Positions 16,417-24,611 are shown, counted from the stretch's first letter. The stretch: DNA of 64,000 nt from JAAYAY01 sp963674575 (GCA_963674575.2 CAXXQT010000003.1:558001-622000); one strand, 5' to 3'. Made by a program: numbers and translations. The notes: generated by a model from the sequence alone, not told the origin.

Positions 16417-16815
16417 TCACAGGCTTGGAGTCCGAAGCAGCCAGCCAAAGCCGTCGACAAGTCCGTCGACAAGCTCTACCTGCACGTGTACCAGGTAGAC
16501 GGCTCCCCACTCGGTGAACGGCGATGCCAGGTCGGATGAGAGCACGACCTCCACGTTGAAGCCGGTCGCGTCCGCATCCCAGTCTTGCAGGTCGTCGTAG
16601 ATCGTCTCAGCCACGTCGAGCTCAATGTCGGTGTGGTCTTCAATCGCTTCGAGCGTTCCGTCCGCTAAGCGTTTGTGGACCGTGTAGCTTGCGGCCGAGA
16701 CATCTGCCTGCGCCAGGTAGGCAGTCGTCCCGTCGTCATGCCGCACCAATACACGTCGCCGCAACGGGATCATCGCATCCTTGCCGACGGTGTCTTGGTA
16801 GACGCTGTAGCCCAT
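16417..16815 (-). CDS. Phage-type hypothetical protein, probably virion associated
   Basis: 132 residues, ATG at 16815 (MGYSVYQDTVGKDAMIPLRR), only 3 bases after the stop of the preceding gene. Beta-rich sequence with acidic middle (AIEDHTDIELDVAETIYDDL) and no signal peptide or membrane segment. Not recognised. It belongs to the run of tightly packed minus-strand genes from 16.1 to 21.2 kb, which contains tail/receptor-like beta proteins, so a structural role is a reasonable guess. Confidence 0.6.
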   Translation of the reverse strand: MGYSVYQDTVGKDAMIPLRRRVLVRHDDGTTAYLAQADVSAASYTVHKRLADGTLEAIEDHTDIELDVAETIYDDLQDWDADATGFNVEVVLSSDLASPFTEWGAVYLVHVQVELVDGLVDGFGWLLRTPSL

Positions 16816-16818
16816 GGC

Positions 16819-17208
16819 TCACACCTCCACGATCAATCCTGCAACTTGCCCGCCGGACACGATCACGCCGCCGATCGCCGCCGCCTCACTCGTTAATCCG
16901 ATGATCGTCAGCCCGTCATCCAGGCCGCAGGCAGCCACGACTACCGTTATCTCCACGGCAGGCAGCTCGATCACCGTGCCGTCGACCAAGGCCGGCGGCG
17001 AGGGCGATACACCAACCTCGATCGCAGGCAACGCCACGGCCGTGCCGTCGACGATCTTAGGCGTGCTGCTGCCGATCGAGATCTGTGTCGCCGGCACCTC
17101 GATCACGTCCCCGGACACCACCGTCGGCACGGACTGCGAGATCACCAACTGCGTGGCAGGCAGGGCGATCGCGGTTCCGTCGACGATAGTAGGTGAGGGA
17201 ATCGGCAT
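16819..17208 (-). CDS. Beta-repeat protein with four VDGTxIxLPA repeats
   Basis: 129 residues, ATG at 17208 overlapping the previous stop (ATGA). Four tandem repeats of about 22-23 residues are obvious: PTIVDGTAIALPATQLVIS, PTVVSGDVIEVPATQISIG, PKIVDGTAVALPAIEVGVS and PALVDGTVIELPAVEITVV. Such repeats usually fold as stacked beta hairpins, as in phage fibre or baseplate parts. The same motif closes the LamG-like protein encoded at 17666-18550 (STIELPAIYITI). Family not recognised; a tail-fibre role is inferred from repeats and context. Confidence 0.65.
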   Translation of the reverse strand: MPIPSPTIVDGTAIALPATQLVISQSVPTVVSGDVIEVPATQISIGSSTPKIVDGTAVALPAIEVGVSPSPPALVDGTVIELPAVEITVVVAACGLDDGLTIIGLTSEAAAIGGVIVSGGQVAGLIVEV

Positions 17209-17654
17209 CAGGTGCTCTTCTGGCCAACGAGCAGACCGGCGGCCGCAATGGTGAGGGTGAACGCTCCGCCGCCGAGAGCACGGGGCAGGAGCCCGCCGCT
17301 GTCAGTGTCGATGCGCAGAACCGGCACGAGGTTGCCGCCGTCATCACGAGCCACGATGACCGATTTCACGGTTTGCCCAGCTTCGAGACTGCCGAACGCC
17401 ACGTCGCCGCAATCGATCGAGACGGTGTTGTCTCCGTCGTCCGCTGTGATCGACACGCTGGAGATCGTCTGCCGACTGTAGCTGGCCACGTCGATTTCGT
17501 CGAAGCCCGCCTGGTCAAGCAGCGAATCGTTGTCCGGATCCGGCGTCCAGGTCGAGTCGGACGACTCCAGGACCGCGAGATAGGTGGCCGTGTCGATCGC
17601 CGTCGCGCCGCGGAACAACCCGGCGTGGCCCTCGTTGAATAGATCATTCGACAT
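17208..17654 (-). CDS. Phage-type hypothetical protein, beta-rich
   Basis: 148 residues from the ATG at 17654 (MSNDLFNEGHAGLFRGATAI), preceded by GGAGATT. Sequence features include LAVLESSDSTWTPDPDNDSL, SVSITADDGDNTVSIDCGDV and a C-terminal hydrophobic glycine-rich strand FTLTIAAAGLLVGQKST. No family is recognised. It lies 11 bases after the LamG-like gene and overlaps the start of the beta-repeat gene by 1-4 bases, so all three are probably translated together. Confidence 0.6.
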   Translation of the reverse strand: MSNDLFNEGHAGLFRGATAIDTATYLAVLESSDSTWTPDPDNDSLLDQAGFDEIDVASYSRQTISSVSITADDGDNTVSIDCGDVAFGSLEAGQTVKSVIVARDDGGNLVPVLRIDTDSGGLLPRALGGGAFTLTIAAAGLLVGQKST

Positions 17655-17665
17655 TGGAATCTCCG

Positions 17666-18550
17666 CTAGATCGTGATGTAAATCGCCGGCAATTCGATAG
17701 TGGACGGGTAGGTACTGCCAGCCACCGCCGCCGGCCACAGGACTCGCGACGGAGGCATCATGAGCGCCTCAGTGCCGACTCTCAGCATCGTGTTGGCCGG
17801 CTCGTGCATGTCCTGGATCACGGCATCGCTCAGCACCTCGCTAAACGCCATGGCATCGGATACGTCCCCAGGGAAATACAGCCCATTCACGTTTGATGTG
17901 CCCATTCCAACACCGATCGCCGCTGAGTCCGCATACCAACTGTAGTACTCGACGTCACCAGTCCATGAGGCCTCAAGGACTCCGTCCAAGTAGAGCCGAG
18001 CAGTCTGCCCGCTTCCCGCACCCGTCACCGTGATCGTGACCGTGTGCCACGCATTCACACTAAACGAGGCATAGACGTTGTCGTAGCAGGTGCCGTCGTT
18101 GTTGCCGGCAGTCAATCTCACGGTATCGTCACTCTTAACCGACAACCCGTACCCATACGTGCGTACGAGAGACGTGTTGTACCCAGACGGATTCCCAAAC
18201 AGCACGCCGTTTGTGCCGCCAGCCGACCGAAACCGAATAGACAGCGTTTTCCATACGTCAGGTGTGCAGGTGTAGGACGCGTGATCAAGAAACAACGACA
18301 CGTAGTCGTCCACGCCATCTAGCGACACGTAGCGGCGGTCGTCGCATCCCCAATCGCTCGCCGGCGACATATTCGTCAGGACACCGTGCGGCCCCCTGGG
18401 GCCGCGAACGCGCGAGTTGAAGTACCGCCAGCCGTCGGCATGTTGCCCCAGCCCCAAGAACTGCGCAGACGACCACAGCGGACTCCGCCGATTGAGGCGG
18501 CAGTTGTCCGGACGCACGTCGCAGTAGCGGTGGCGGCTAAGACTGGCCAT
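17666..18550 (-). CDS. LamG/concanavalin-like domain protein, putative phage receptor-binding or tail protein
   Basis: 294 residues, ATG at 18550. The central 190 residues fit a LamG/concanavalin A-like fold: YVSLDGVDDYVSLFLDHASY, TLSIRFRSAGGTNGVLFGNP, WHTVTITVTGAGSGQTARLY then LDGVLEASWTGDVEYYSWYA and the closing VSDAMAFSEVLSDAVIQDMH. These domains bind carbohydrate and occur in phage tail or head-decoration proteins. The last 12 residues repeat the motif seen four times in the 129-residue protein downstream. The start of the protein is Arg/Cys-rich and may be shorter in reality. It has no signal peptide. Confidence 0.75.
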   Translation of the reverse strand: MASLSRHRYCDVRPDNCRLNRRSPLWSSAQFLGLGQHADGWRYFNSRVRGPRGPHGVLTNMSPASDWGCDDRRYVSLDGVDDYVSLFLDHASYTCTPDVWKTLSIRFRSAGGTNGVLFGNPSGYNTSLVRTYGYGLSVKSDDTVRLTAGNNDGTCYDNVYASFSVNAWHTVTITVTGAGSGQTARLYLDGVLEASWTGDVEYYSWYADSAAIGVGMGTSNVNGLYFPGDVSDAMAFSEVLSDAVIQDMHEPANTMLRVGTEALMMPPSRVLWPAAVAGSTYPSTIELPAIYITI

Positions 18551-18556
18551 GAGGAA

Positions 18557-18970
18557 TCAAGCGGCGTCGAAGGTGGCGTAGCGAATCTTGAGCGTGAGAG
18601 CGACCTCTTGTCCGCAATCGTTGCAACAGAGGACCTTGCAAGTCTTGAGTTGCGCCGGATCAAGCGTGAAACACCCGTGGCGAGTGGCGTTCTGATCCAT
18701 GGCGAACGAAGCGGCCTGCATGGGGTCATCGTCGATTGTCTCGTACCCGGCCGCTCCCTCGCCGCAGACGTAGAAGTACACGTCGCCGTCAGTCGGGCCC
18801 GTGTCGTCTTCAGTGAGCGACCATCCGACCTCGGCAGCAGCATAGCCGTCCAGGTCAATCTCATCGCTCGTCAACGATCCGGCGTCGGCCACCGCGATCG
18901 CGTTGATGTCGGTTCCGGAAGAATAACCCAGGTACGCGTAGGCGCCCCAATTGAATCCACTCGCGCTCAT
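18557..18970 (-). CDS. Phage-type hypothetical protein, acidic beta-rich
   Basis: 137 residues from the ATG at 18970 (MSASGFNWGAYAYLGYSSGT), whose ATGA overlaps the stop of the previous gene. Acidic and aromatic-rich with a CxxxxxCCxxC cluster near the C-terminus (TCKVLCCNDCGQEVALTLKI) that could bind a metal or form disulfides. No family recognised. The regular spacing and overlaps with its neighbours point to a virion or assembly module. Confidence 0.6.
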   Translation of the reverse strand: MSASGFNWGAYAYLGYSSGTDINAIAVADAGSLTSDEIDLDGYAAAEVGWSLTEDDTGPTDGDVYFYVCGEGAAGYETIDDDPMQAASFAMDQNATRHGCFTLDPAQLKTCKVLCCNDCGQEVALTLKIRYATFDAA

Positions 18971-19431
18971 TGCTGCATCTCCCTCACGGCACGGATGAAA
19001 TCGAGCAACCGCCACGACTGGCCGAGTTGCGATTTGCGGCTAACAGTCCGCTCGGCCAGCGCCTTGAGCGCGGCCGCGGCGGTCGCCATTCCTTCAATCG
19101 CACCGAACTGGTCAATCATCGCCCGGACACCGTCACAGCCAAAATCGAGGCCTCCAGTGTCCCCCGAGTCGGCGCACGGCTGGATCAGCATCGCGACCAT
19201 GTCGGCCACCCGCACGCTCGACGTAGCGGCACTCGTGAGCATCGCCTTAAACGTGGCATATTCGGTGTCGGTCAATAACGCCGCGCAGGCGCGGAGCGAG
19301 ATGAACCGCTGATACACCTCCGTGATTGACTCGGCGGTGTAGGCGGCCCAATACTCGGCAGCCGTCGCACACCCCGAGTAGATCCCGGCTGGGTCGGTCG
19401 AAAGCTCGGTGATTAACGCTGCGTCTGCCAT
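18967..19431 (-). CDS. Phage-type hypothetical protein, helical
   Basis: 154 residues from the ATG at 19431 (MADAALITELSTDPAGIYSG), with GAGGAAT 6 bases upstream. The sequence is mostly helical (EYWAAYTAESITEVYQRFIS, YATFKAMLTSAATSSVRVAD) with a C-terminal basic segment SRKSQLGQSWRLLDFIRAVR. This looks like a small phage structural or chaperone protein, but no family can be named. Confidence 0.6.
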   Translation of the reverse strand: MADAALITELSTDPAGIYSGCATAAEYWAAYTAESITEVYQRFISLRACAALLTDTEYATFKAMLTSAATSSVRVADMVAMLIQPCADSGDTGGLDFGCDGVRAMIDQFGAIEGMATAAAALKALAERTVSRKSQLGQSWRLLDFIRAVREMQQ

Positions 19432-19473
19432 TCGGATTCCTCTCTGGTCATGGCAAGGCCGATCCGTCCGCAA

Positions 19474-20484
19474 CTACAGCCAGCCTAAGGCCTCGTCCCA
19501 GGCGGGGAGCTTTTGGATAGGCGTGCCGATCACGGTGTGGGCGTAGCAGTCGCCGGCGGAATAGACCGGCTCCAAGAGCTTGCGGGGCACCCATCCGCCG
19601 CACTCGGCGTAGACGTCCGGAACGGGAAACGGACCGACAGGTCCGGAGCAGTGATTGCCGTGGCCCGTGTTGGCGATCCACAACGCCAGGACCTGGCCGT
19701 CGTCGTCCCAGCGGACGCCAGTGGCCGTGATGGCATGCCAACCGCTCGAAAACCGCGTGCCGATCCCGTCCTCGCCTCGCTCGCGAGCCCAGTACGTGTA
19801 GCCGCAGTAGTCGCACGAATAGCCCGCCTGGATCAGTTTGCCAGCCTCTTCCGGCGAAGCGACCTCGAGTAAATCGCCCGAGCGGTTCTCGGCCGCCAAG
19901 GGCTCCAGGCCATCAGGCAGGCCCTTGCCTCGGTCGCCCCAAGGGATCGAGTAGTCCGTCTCGTGCGTCAGATCGTACTCGTCGCCGTCGACCACGTAAC
20001 GCTTTCGCCAGAGGTGCCCAAAATCCCGAGTTGCCTTGGCCAGGGCCCAGCCCGTCGAGCCGGCGCCGTGGTACCGGTAGGAGTCGACCAATTCGCACTT
20101 GGCCAACGCATAGCTTGCCTCGCCGGCCACCTGGGCCTCCGGGGCCTCGATCGAGCCCGCCGCGTGGAGGCACGCGTAGAGCACGTCGAGCTCGTGCTGC
20201 TTCATCCATCGCGTGCAATCGCCGGTCGGTTGCTCGCCCCAGGTCCAGTCGGGAAAGACTTGGAACAGGTAGGGCCAGAGGACCGTGTCCTGCGGCTCCT
20301 GGCCCAGGATATGCGGCGCGATCTCGGCGACCGGCCGGGCCGCCAGGGGCGAGCGGGGGGCCGTGTAGGCGTAGCCGAAGTTCGGCTCGGCATCCGGCGC
20401 GTAGCGGACGCCGCGGCGCAACAGCTCGTCGACCGGTTGCGGCCGGCCGAGTTTGGCAAATTCGCGTTCCAAGAACCGACTCAT
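19474..20484 (-). CDS. Papain-like cysteine peptidase domain protein in prophage
   Basis: 336 residues, ATG at 20484 overlapping the stop of the upstream gene (ATGA). The motif WGEQPTGDCTRWM places Gln85 and Cys90 as in papain-type enzymes; GWHAITATGVRWDDDGQVLA supplies His250 and WIANTGHGNHCSG supplies Asn272. Spacing between Cys and His (160 residues) and the His-Asn distance fit clan CA peptidases. A CDYCGYTYW segment at 224-231 inserts between them. There is no signal peptide. In a phage this could be a virion-maturation protease or a peptidoglycan-acting enzyme; the choice is not resolved by sequence. Family membership is my assignment from motifs. Confidence 0.65.
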   Translation of the reverse strand: MSRFLEREFAKLGRPQPVDELLRRGVRYAPDAEPNFGYAYTAPRSPLAARPVAEIAPHILGQEPQDTVLWPYLFQVFPDWTWGEQPTGDCTRWMKQHELDVLYACLHAAGSIEAPEAQVAGEASYALAKCELVDSYRYHGAGSTGWALAKATRDFGHLWRKRYVVDGDEYDLTHETDYSIPWGDRGKGLPDGLEPLAAENRSGDLLEVASPEEAGKLIQAGYSCDYCGYTYWARERGEDGIGTRFSSGWHAITATGVRWDDDGQVLALWIANTGHGNHCSGPVGPFPVPDVYAECGGWVPRKLLEPVYSAGDCYAHTVIGTPIQKLPAWDEALGWL

Positions 20485-20810
20485 CGTGAGGCCTCCATGA
20501 TTGCCCAGGCGATCGCTGCGAGCAGCTCCTTCGCCTCGGCCTGGTCAAGCGTTGCGTCAGCCGCACCGAGGTGCGACTGGAGAACGCCGGCCACGGCCGT
20601 TTTGGTCGCCGGCCAGGTGCCTTCGGCCTTCTCGGCCGCCATCAGCTCCCACAGCTCACCGACAGTTCCGACACTGCCCTCCGCCACAGTGGCCGCCAGG
20701 CGACTGAATCGGGCAGCTCGGTCCGTCGCATAGTCCCTCGGGGGCGACGTCGACAGGATCGCCGCCACCGCCTCCTTCCACGTTTCGTCCGGCAAGTCGT
20801 AGGGATTCAC
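20481..20810 (-). CDS. Phage-type hypothetical protein, helical
   Basis: 109 residues, ATG at 20810 (MNPYDLPDETWKEAVAAILS). All-helical and mildly acidic, with no cysteine motif, signal or membrane segment. The stop overlaps the start of the papain-like gene. Its first 155 bases overlap the 3' end of the upstream secreted-protein frame, one of two such long overlaps in the island. Confidence 0.6.
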   Translation of the reverse strand: MNPYDLPDETWKEAVAAILSTSPPRDYATDRAARFSRLAATVAEGSVGTVGELWELMAAEKAEGTWPATKTAVAGVLQSHLGAADATLDQAEAKELLAAIAWAIMEASR

Positions 20811-21162
20811 GAAAGGGCCCCGACGGCGCCTCCCCGGTCACCGTCACGGTCTTGCTCAAGGGCACCTGCTTGATGCTCGCGGTCTTCGCGTCCCAGTCGA
20901 CGGTGACCGTCGTCACCACACCGAAAACGGGATAGGCCCCCGCCGTCTCCGTCCAGAACAGGGCGTGGTTGGAGGCGATCTTCGTGCCGTCGACGGTCAA
21001 CTGCCCGGTCGGAAAGAACACGGCCGACGCCCCTTCCGGCACGTCGGTGATCGAGAACCAGACCGGCTTGCCGGCGTCGACTTCGTCCGGCCCGTCGATC
21101 GACTGGCCCGGGGCTGCGGCCGCGATCGCGGCCAGGAGCAAGAGGGAAACAAGAAAACGCAT
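20656..21162 (-). CDS. Exported beta-domain protein with Cys-rich tail (3' end overlaps next gene)
   Basis: 168 residues, ATG at 21162 with GGAG upstream. A signal peptide (MRFLVSLLLLAAIAAAAPGQ) precedes an Ig/PKD-like beta domain (IDGPDEVDAGKPVWFSITDV and VFGVVTTVTVDWDAKTASIK) ending in TVTVTGE at about residue 110. The remaining 55 residues overlap the next gene in another frame and are Gly/Cys-rich (CDGPSCPIQSPGGHCGGGQC), reminiscent of the Cys pattern in the secreted protein at 27236-27541. Either the overlap is real or the natural stop near 20810 was lost. Unknown function; export in a prophage suggests modification of the host surface. Confidence 0.6.
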   Translation of the reverse strand: MRFLVSLLLLAAIAAAAPGQSIDGPDEVDAGKPVWFSITDVPEGASAVFFPTGQLTVDGTKIASNHALFWTETAGAYPVFGVVTTVTVDWDAKTASIKQVPLSKTVTVTGEAPSGPFRESLRLAGRNVEGGGGGDPVDVAPEGLCDGPSCPIQSPGGHCGGGQCRNCR

Positions 21163-21337
21163 GATTCAATTCTCCAAGGTAAAGAGCGGCTCTTCACGGG
21201 CGGGGACCACTCGCAGATGGCCTGGTTTCGTCTTCCAGGACAACCCCGTTTCCAGGGCAGCCCATTTTGAGGGCAACCCATCTGACGGCGCTTTTCACCC
21301 CCGCCGCGAAGAACCCATCACGTGAAGGAGTGAGCAA

Positions 21338-21946
21338 TCAGGCAGCGAGGGTGAGCGGAGGGGAAACGACCGGCACACAATCGGCCACGGTCGTGACGGG
21401 CGTCGGAATCGCGTTGTGGGCAAACGTACCGAACCACTGCATGAGCTGCTCGATCAACGGCATAAGCCGCTCAAAGAACGACGCGAGGGCGTCCAGAAAC
21501 GCCTGCCAGTCCCGGCCGTCGCCATCCTGCACCGTCTTCGATTGGATCAACGCGGCCCAGGCCTCCGGGTTCTCCGCCATGATCTCGGCAGAAACGGCGT
21601 CCTTGATTTCGGCCCGGGCGGCGTCCAGGTCCTCGCCACTCAAACCAGCAGTCGACGGCAGTCCGCCCTGCCGGGTCAGCCGGATCGTCACCCGGGCCAC
21701 GTTCATACGCGTCATCCCGAGCTTCCGTCGCTCACGCCAGGTCAGCCCGTCGACGGCGTCTTCGTCCTTGTCGGAAGTCGCTTTGTCGGCGGCCTGGTCG
21801 GTAGCGCCCGTGGGCAACGGCGGCGCGAGCGTCTGGCAGACAACCAAGGCCTCCGGCTGCGTGGGCGGTTCGGCGGGAAGATGCGAGACAAACACGGCAA
21901 CAAAAAGAACAGCGAGCACGCTGAACATCGTGGTTCGGCTTTTCAC
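21338..21946 (-). CDS. Exported hypothetical protein in prophage
   Basis: 202 residues with a GTG start at 21946 (a signal peptide KSRTTMFSVLAVLFVAVFVS follows). The mature part contains LTWRERRKLGMTRMNVARVT, then VSAEIMAENPEAWAALIQSK, and a long hydrophobic amphipathic stretch FLDALASFFERLMPLIEQLM near the end. No family recognised. It follows the hydrolase gene at 21980-22642 after about 30 bases, on the same strand. Confidence 0.6.
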   Translation of the reverse strand: MKSRTTMFSVLAVLFVAVFVSHLPAEPPTQPEALVVCQTLAPPLPTGATDQAADKATSDKDEDAVDGLTWRERRKLGMTRMNVARVTIRLTRQGGLPSTAGLSGEDLDAARAEIKDAVSAEIMAENPEAWAALIQSKTVQDGDGRDWQAFLDALASFFERLMPLIEQLMQWFGTFAHNAIPTPVTTVADCVPVVSPPLTLAA

Positions 21947-21979
21947 GAGAACGACTCCTTGGGGAAAGTGGGACGGCCG

Positions 21980-22642
21980 TCACGGCCGCAAGGTGAACTG
22001 GTATTCGAGGAGGCCGGACCGGGCCAGGTCCGCAGGTTCGGTCATGCAGTCGGCCGAGTTGGGCACCAGGTCGACGCCGCCGCCGACGCGGTAGGCATAA
22101 GAAACGGCCTGGGAGCAGTAGGGCGGATGGCCGTTTTCCATCTGGTCGTCGGTCATTGGCCTGAGAGCAAGCCGGAGAATGGGCAGGTGATAGAGGGCGG
22201 CCCGCAGCACGCTCCACCAGCCGTAGTTGCCGCCGGCGAAACGCCGCATCTTGGCGACCAGGTCGAACATGTCGATCTCGTCCGGCGTCCGCAGCTCGTC
22301 GACCAGGCGATAGACGTCAATTACTCCGGGCCGCTTGGCGACCTCACGTTCCAGCAGCACGGCCCGCCCGCCGTACCACTCGCGGACCTCGAGGCAGAAC
22401 AGGTCCCCGCTCCACCAGGTGGCGATCGCCGCATGGCAATGCCGCCCCCGGCCGGCGCCGGAGATCAGCTGGGAGACCGGATTCGTCCCGGCCCGAAAGA
22501 GAAGCACGTCGCCCGTGGCGATCCGGTGCCCCTCCGCTTCCATCGAAAGGTACTTGGAGCCGGTGCGGAGTGAGTTGCCGATGCAAGCACTCTCCGCCCG
22601 TGGGAGCCCGTCGCCGTCGTTTGGGGATTGCCTTCTAACCAT
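21980..22642 (-). CDS. YiiX/YebB-like permuted NlpC/P60 hydrolase
   Basis: 220 residues from the ATG at 22642, which overlaps the stop of the upstream gene by 8 bases and has GGGAGG upstream; an ATG at 22543 is the alternative. The domain begins with IATGDVLLFRAGTNPVSQLI and RHCHAAIATWW (candidate catalytic His70) and ends with HPPYCSQAVSYAYRVGGGVD (candidate Cys176). His before Cys is the permuted order of the YiiX/LRAT-like branch of the NlpC/P60 superfamily, which contains amidases and acyltransferases acting on peptidoglycan or lipids. No signal peptide. In a phage it could be a lysis-related enzyme; this is inferred. Confidence 0.72.
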   Translation of the reverse strand: MVRRQSPNDGDGLPRAESACIGNSLRTGSKYLSMEAEGHRIATGDVLLFRAGTNPVSQLISGAGRGRHCHAAIATWWSGDLFCLEVREWYGGRAVLLEREVAKRPGVIDVYRLVDELRTPDEIDMFDLVAKMRRFAGGNYGWWSVLRAALYHLPILRLALRPMTDDQMENGHPPYCSQAVSYAYRVGGGVDLVPNSADCMTEPADLARSGLLEYQFTLRP

Positions 22643-23114
22643 CGGCCGCCACCGCCTCCCTTCGTCGCCGGATCTCGCGATAGCGTCGGGCGTGTTCCGG
22701 CAGCAGATCGAGCCCGACCGCAACGCGGCCGTTGCCGTTGGTCCGGGGCCGATTGCCCTCCGTGACGGCCTCGACATAGCACTTCGCGCAGGGGAACGTA
22801 GCCGACATGCCGCCGCAACGCGGGCAGCGAAAGGGCTCAACATCTTCCAGAAGCGGCTTCTGGCTGGCCGCCTCCTCATGCCGCAGTCGGGCGGCCGAGG
22901 TGACCATGCCAGCCGCCACCTTGCCCACCGTGGTCCGACTGATCCCGGCCGCCCTGGCGATCGCCCGACGGCTCAGCCGACCGGATCGCAACAGGGACTC
23001 CACCTGCCGAATAACACAAGACGCGATCAACCAAACGCCCTCTCGATCCGAGGTTCTGGTGATCGCCGACGTGCAGAGGACTGCCTTCCCGGTCCCTAGG
23101 GAGACAACCAACAC
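22635..23114 (-). CDS. HTH DNA-binding protein with zinc ribbon, prophage regulator
   Basis: 159 residues with GTG at 23114; the true start may be later. Residues 42-66 (LLRSGRLSRRAIARAAGISR then TTVGKVAAG) form a clear helix-turn-helix of the resolvase/Hin or IS-type. FRCPRCGGMSATFPCAKC at about 95-112 is a four-Cys zinc ribbon. The basic tail (RYREIRRRREAVAADG) may contact DNA. No recombinase catalytic domain is present, so it is a regulator or accessory factor. Its stop overlaps the hydrolase start. Confidence 0.68.
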   Translation of the reverse strand: MLVVSLGTGKAVLCTSAITRTSDREGVWLIASCVIRQVESLLRSGRLSRRAIARAAGISRTTVGKVAAGMVTSAARLRHEEAASQKPLLEDVEPFRCPRCGGMSATFPCAKCYVEAVTEGNRPRTNGNGRVAVGLDLLPEHARRYREIRRRREAVAADG

Positions 23115-23316
23115 GCAAGAGCGAGCACCGCTGCAAGCTACCCTTGCGCGATGCCAACGGCTACCAACCTACCGGACCGCCGGCGGAAGTCCAGCGCGAA
23201 AAGTGACAGCTGGACCCGGATACTCGATTTCGGCCAGATTCCCACATCACGAAATGGCAGATTTAGCACTCAGAGGGTAGGTGCTGAGGGGCAAAGAATC
23301 GGCCGATTTCGGCCCC

Positions 23317-23568
23317 TTACGCCGACCGATCGCCTGGCCAGACGTTGTCGAGCATTTCGTCGAGAGAGAAGGGCGAGAAGTCATGCACGCCCGTCGGGCA
23401 GCGTTTGCCGTCGATCGCCTCCGGCGTAGGCTCCCCTTCGGCCGCCGGCGGGTGCAACGTCCACGTCCGCTGGCCCGAGCCGTGAAGCCACTCGACCAGC
23501 ATCAGATTGTTGATCTTGCTGCAGCCGCATCTGAAACAGAGCCGGCGACCTTGTCGAGCGCGAGCCAT
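23317..23568 (-). CDS. Small prophage protein with CxxC motif
   Basis: 83 residues from the ATG at 23568 (MARARQGRRLCFRCGCSKIN), with GAGGTG upstream. The single CFRCGC motif may bind zinc with partner residues further on (RCPTGVHDF). A Trp-containing segment VEWLHGSGQRTWTLHPP follows. Not recognised. It lies among the small zinc-binding genes typical of the early region of such phages. Confidence 0.55.
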   Translation of the reverse strand: MARARQGRRLCFRCGCSKINNLMLVEWLHGSGQRTWTLHPPAAEGEPTPEAIDGKRCPTGVHDFSPFSLDEMLDNVWPGDRSA

Positions 23569-23704
23569 TGGTTGGGGCACCTCAAGAAGAAGGGCGGCCG
23601 CGATGCGAGCGACGTGTTGGCATCGCGGTCTGGCATTTCGCATCGCGGCCGGTTCCTCCAGTGGAACACATCTCTCGGATTTGTTCCAGCGCAGTTTGTG
23701 ACAC
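23569..23704. other. Short spacer in prophage early region
   Basis: 136 bases between two small genes. Nothing beyond the ribosome-binding site of the 83-residue gene is seen. Confidence 0.4.
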
Positions 23705-23992
23705 TCAGCCCTCCTTGGCCCAGAGACGGCAAGCCGACCAGGCGGCCTTGATGTTGGTCGCCTCTCCGTGCGTCCAGTGCGGCCTCATGAGATCGCATTT
23801 CTGATAGAACCGATCGTGATGTTGCACAAGAGAACGGTGCCTGCACGTGCCGCATGTCTCGCCGGCCGGGCCCGATCCGATCAATGCCGGCGTGCTCGGC
23901 CGCTTGGGGTGCTTCGTTCCGTTGAATGGATCATCGACCCCCAAGTCGAACAGGGTTTGCTGGTGGGCGATGTCGTGCTCGGTCCACTTCAC
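23705..23992 (-). CDS. Small prophage protein with four-Cys cluster
   Basis: 95 residues with a GTG start at 23992 that overlaps the preceding stop (GTGA). ETCGTCRHRSLVQHHDRFYQ followed by KCDLMRPH and SACRLW gives a CxxC...C...C arrangement, probably zinc binding and resembling the small phage proteins of restriction-evasion or HNH-accessory type. No catalytic motif. Part of a chain of four genes joined by 4-base overlaps (24973 to 23705). Confidence 0.65.
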   Translation of the reverse strand: MKWTEHDIAHQQTLFDLGVDDPFNGTKHPKRPSTPALIGSGPAGETCGTCRHRSLVQHHDRFYQKCDLMRPHWTHGEATNIKAAWSACRLWAKEG

Positions 23993-24255
23993 GATGCGCC
24001 CTCCGCAACCGGTTCGATATCACCGACCGATGCGGCCGCTTCGTGGAACCGATGAACGGCCTCCACGCACACCTTGCACAGGTGAACGGGCGACTCATCC
24101 CATTTTCGGATTGGCTCAAGTCTGGCCCCCGGACCAGGCGTCGCCCGTCCGGCTCCGGTCCAAGTGAGGGCCCAACCCTCTGGATAGCGTCCTGCCGGCG
24201 TTACGGGATTGAGCTTGCGACGACACAGGTCGCATATGAAGGTCGTCTCGATCAT
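23989..24255 (-). CDS. Small zinc-binding prophage protein
   Basis: 88 residues, ATG at 24255 overlapping the preceding stop by 4 bases. FICDLCRRKL near the N-terminus and HLCKVCVEAVHRFHE near the C-terminus make two CxxC pairs, expected to bind one zinc. The central part is Gly/Arg-rich (WALTWTGAGRATPGPG). No family recognised. Confidence 0.62.
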   Translation of the reverse strand: MIETTFICDLCRRKLNPVTPAGRYPEGWALTWTGAGRATPGPGARLEPIRKWDESPVHLCKVCVEAVHRFHEAAASVGDIEPVAEGAS

Positions 24256-24611
24256 CGACCGACCCTCCTTCCTTTCGCCTCTCGAGCCCAGCGTTTCGCC
24301 TGGCCGAGAATCGCCTCACTGCGTGCCCGTTCCCGATCGTATTGCTCCTGGAGATCGCGGAGCCGACGCCTCAACTGGAGGGCATCCCACTCCGCTCGGA
24401 ACAGTTTGTCGCGTTGGATCGCCAGAAACGTGGGACCGAAGCACCATCCGACAGGCGGGCAGGCCGTCTGGACGCAATCGTCGAGGAAGCGTTGCTTCCT
24501 GGCGAGCGATTTACACAGCCGGTGACGTTCAAGCAGCAAGATCATCACCGTTGCGCCCAGCATTGCGATCACCGCGGAGAGAAGTTGGTTCAATGCGGAT
24601 TCCATGGTCAT
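24252..24611 (-). CDS. Prophage membrane protein with long cytoplasmic coiled coil
   Basis: 119 residues, ATG at 24611 with a strong AGGAGGGGA upstream. One membrane segment at residues 8-27 (QLLSAVIAMLGATVMILLLE) is followed by a basic helical region (WDALQLRRRLRDLQEQYDRE). It overlaps both neighbours by 4 bases. Unknown function; the topology resembles phage membrane regulators rather than holins. Confidence 0.6.
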   Translation of the reverse strand: MTMESALNQLLSAVIAMLGATVMILLLERHRLCKSLARKQRFLDDCVQTACPPVGWCFGPTFLAIQRDKLFRAEWDALQLRRRLRDLQEQYDRERARSEAILGQAKRWAREAKGRRVGR

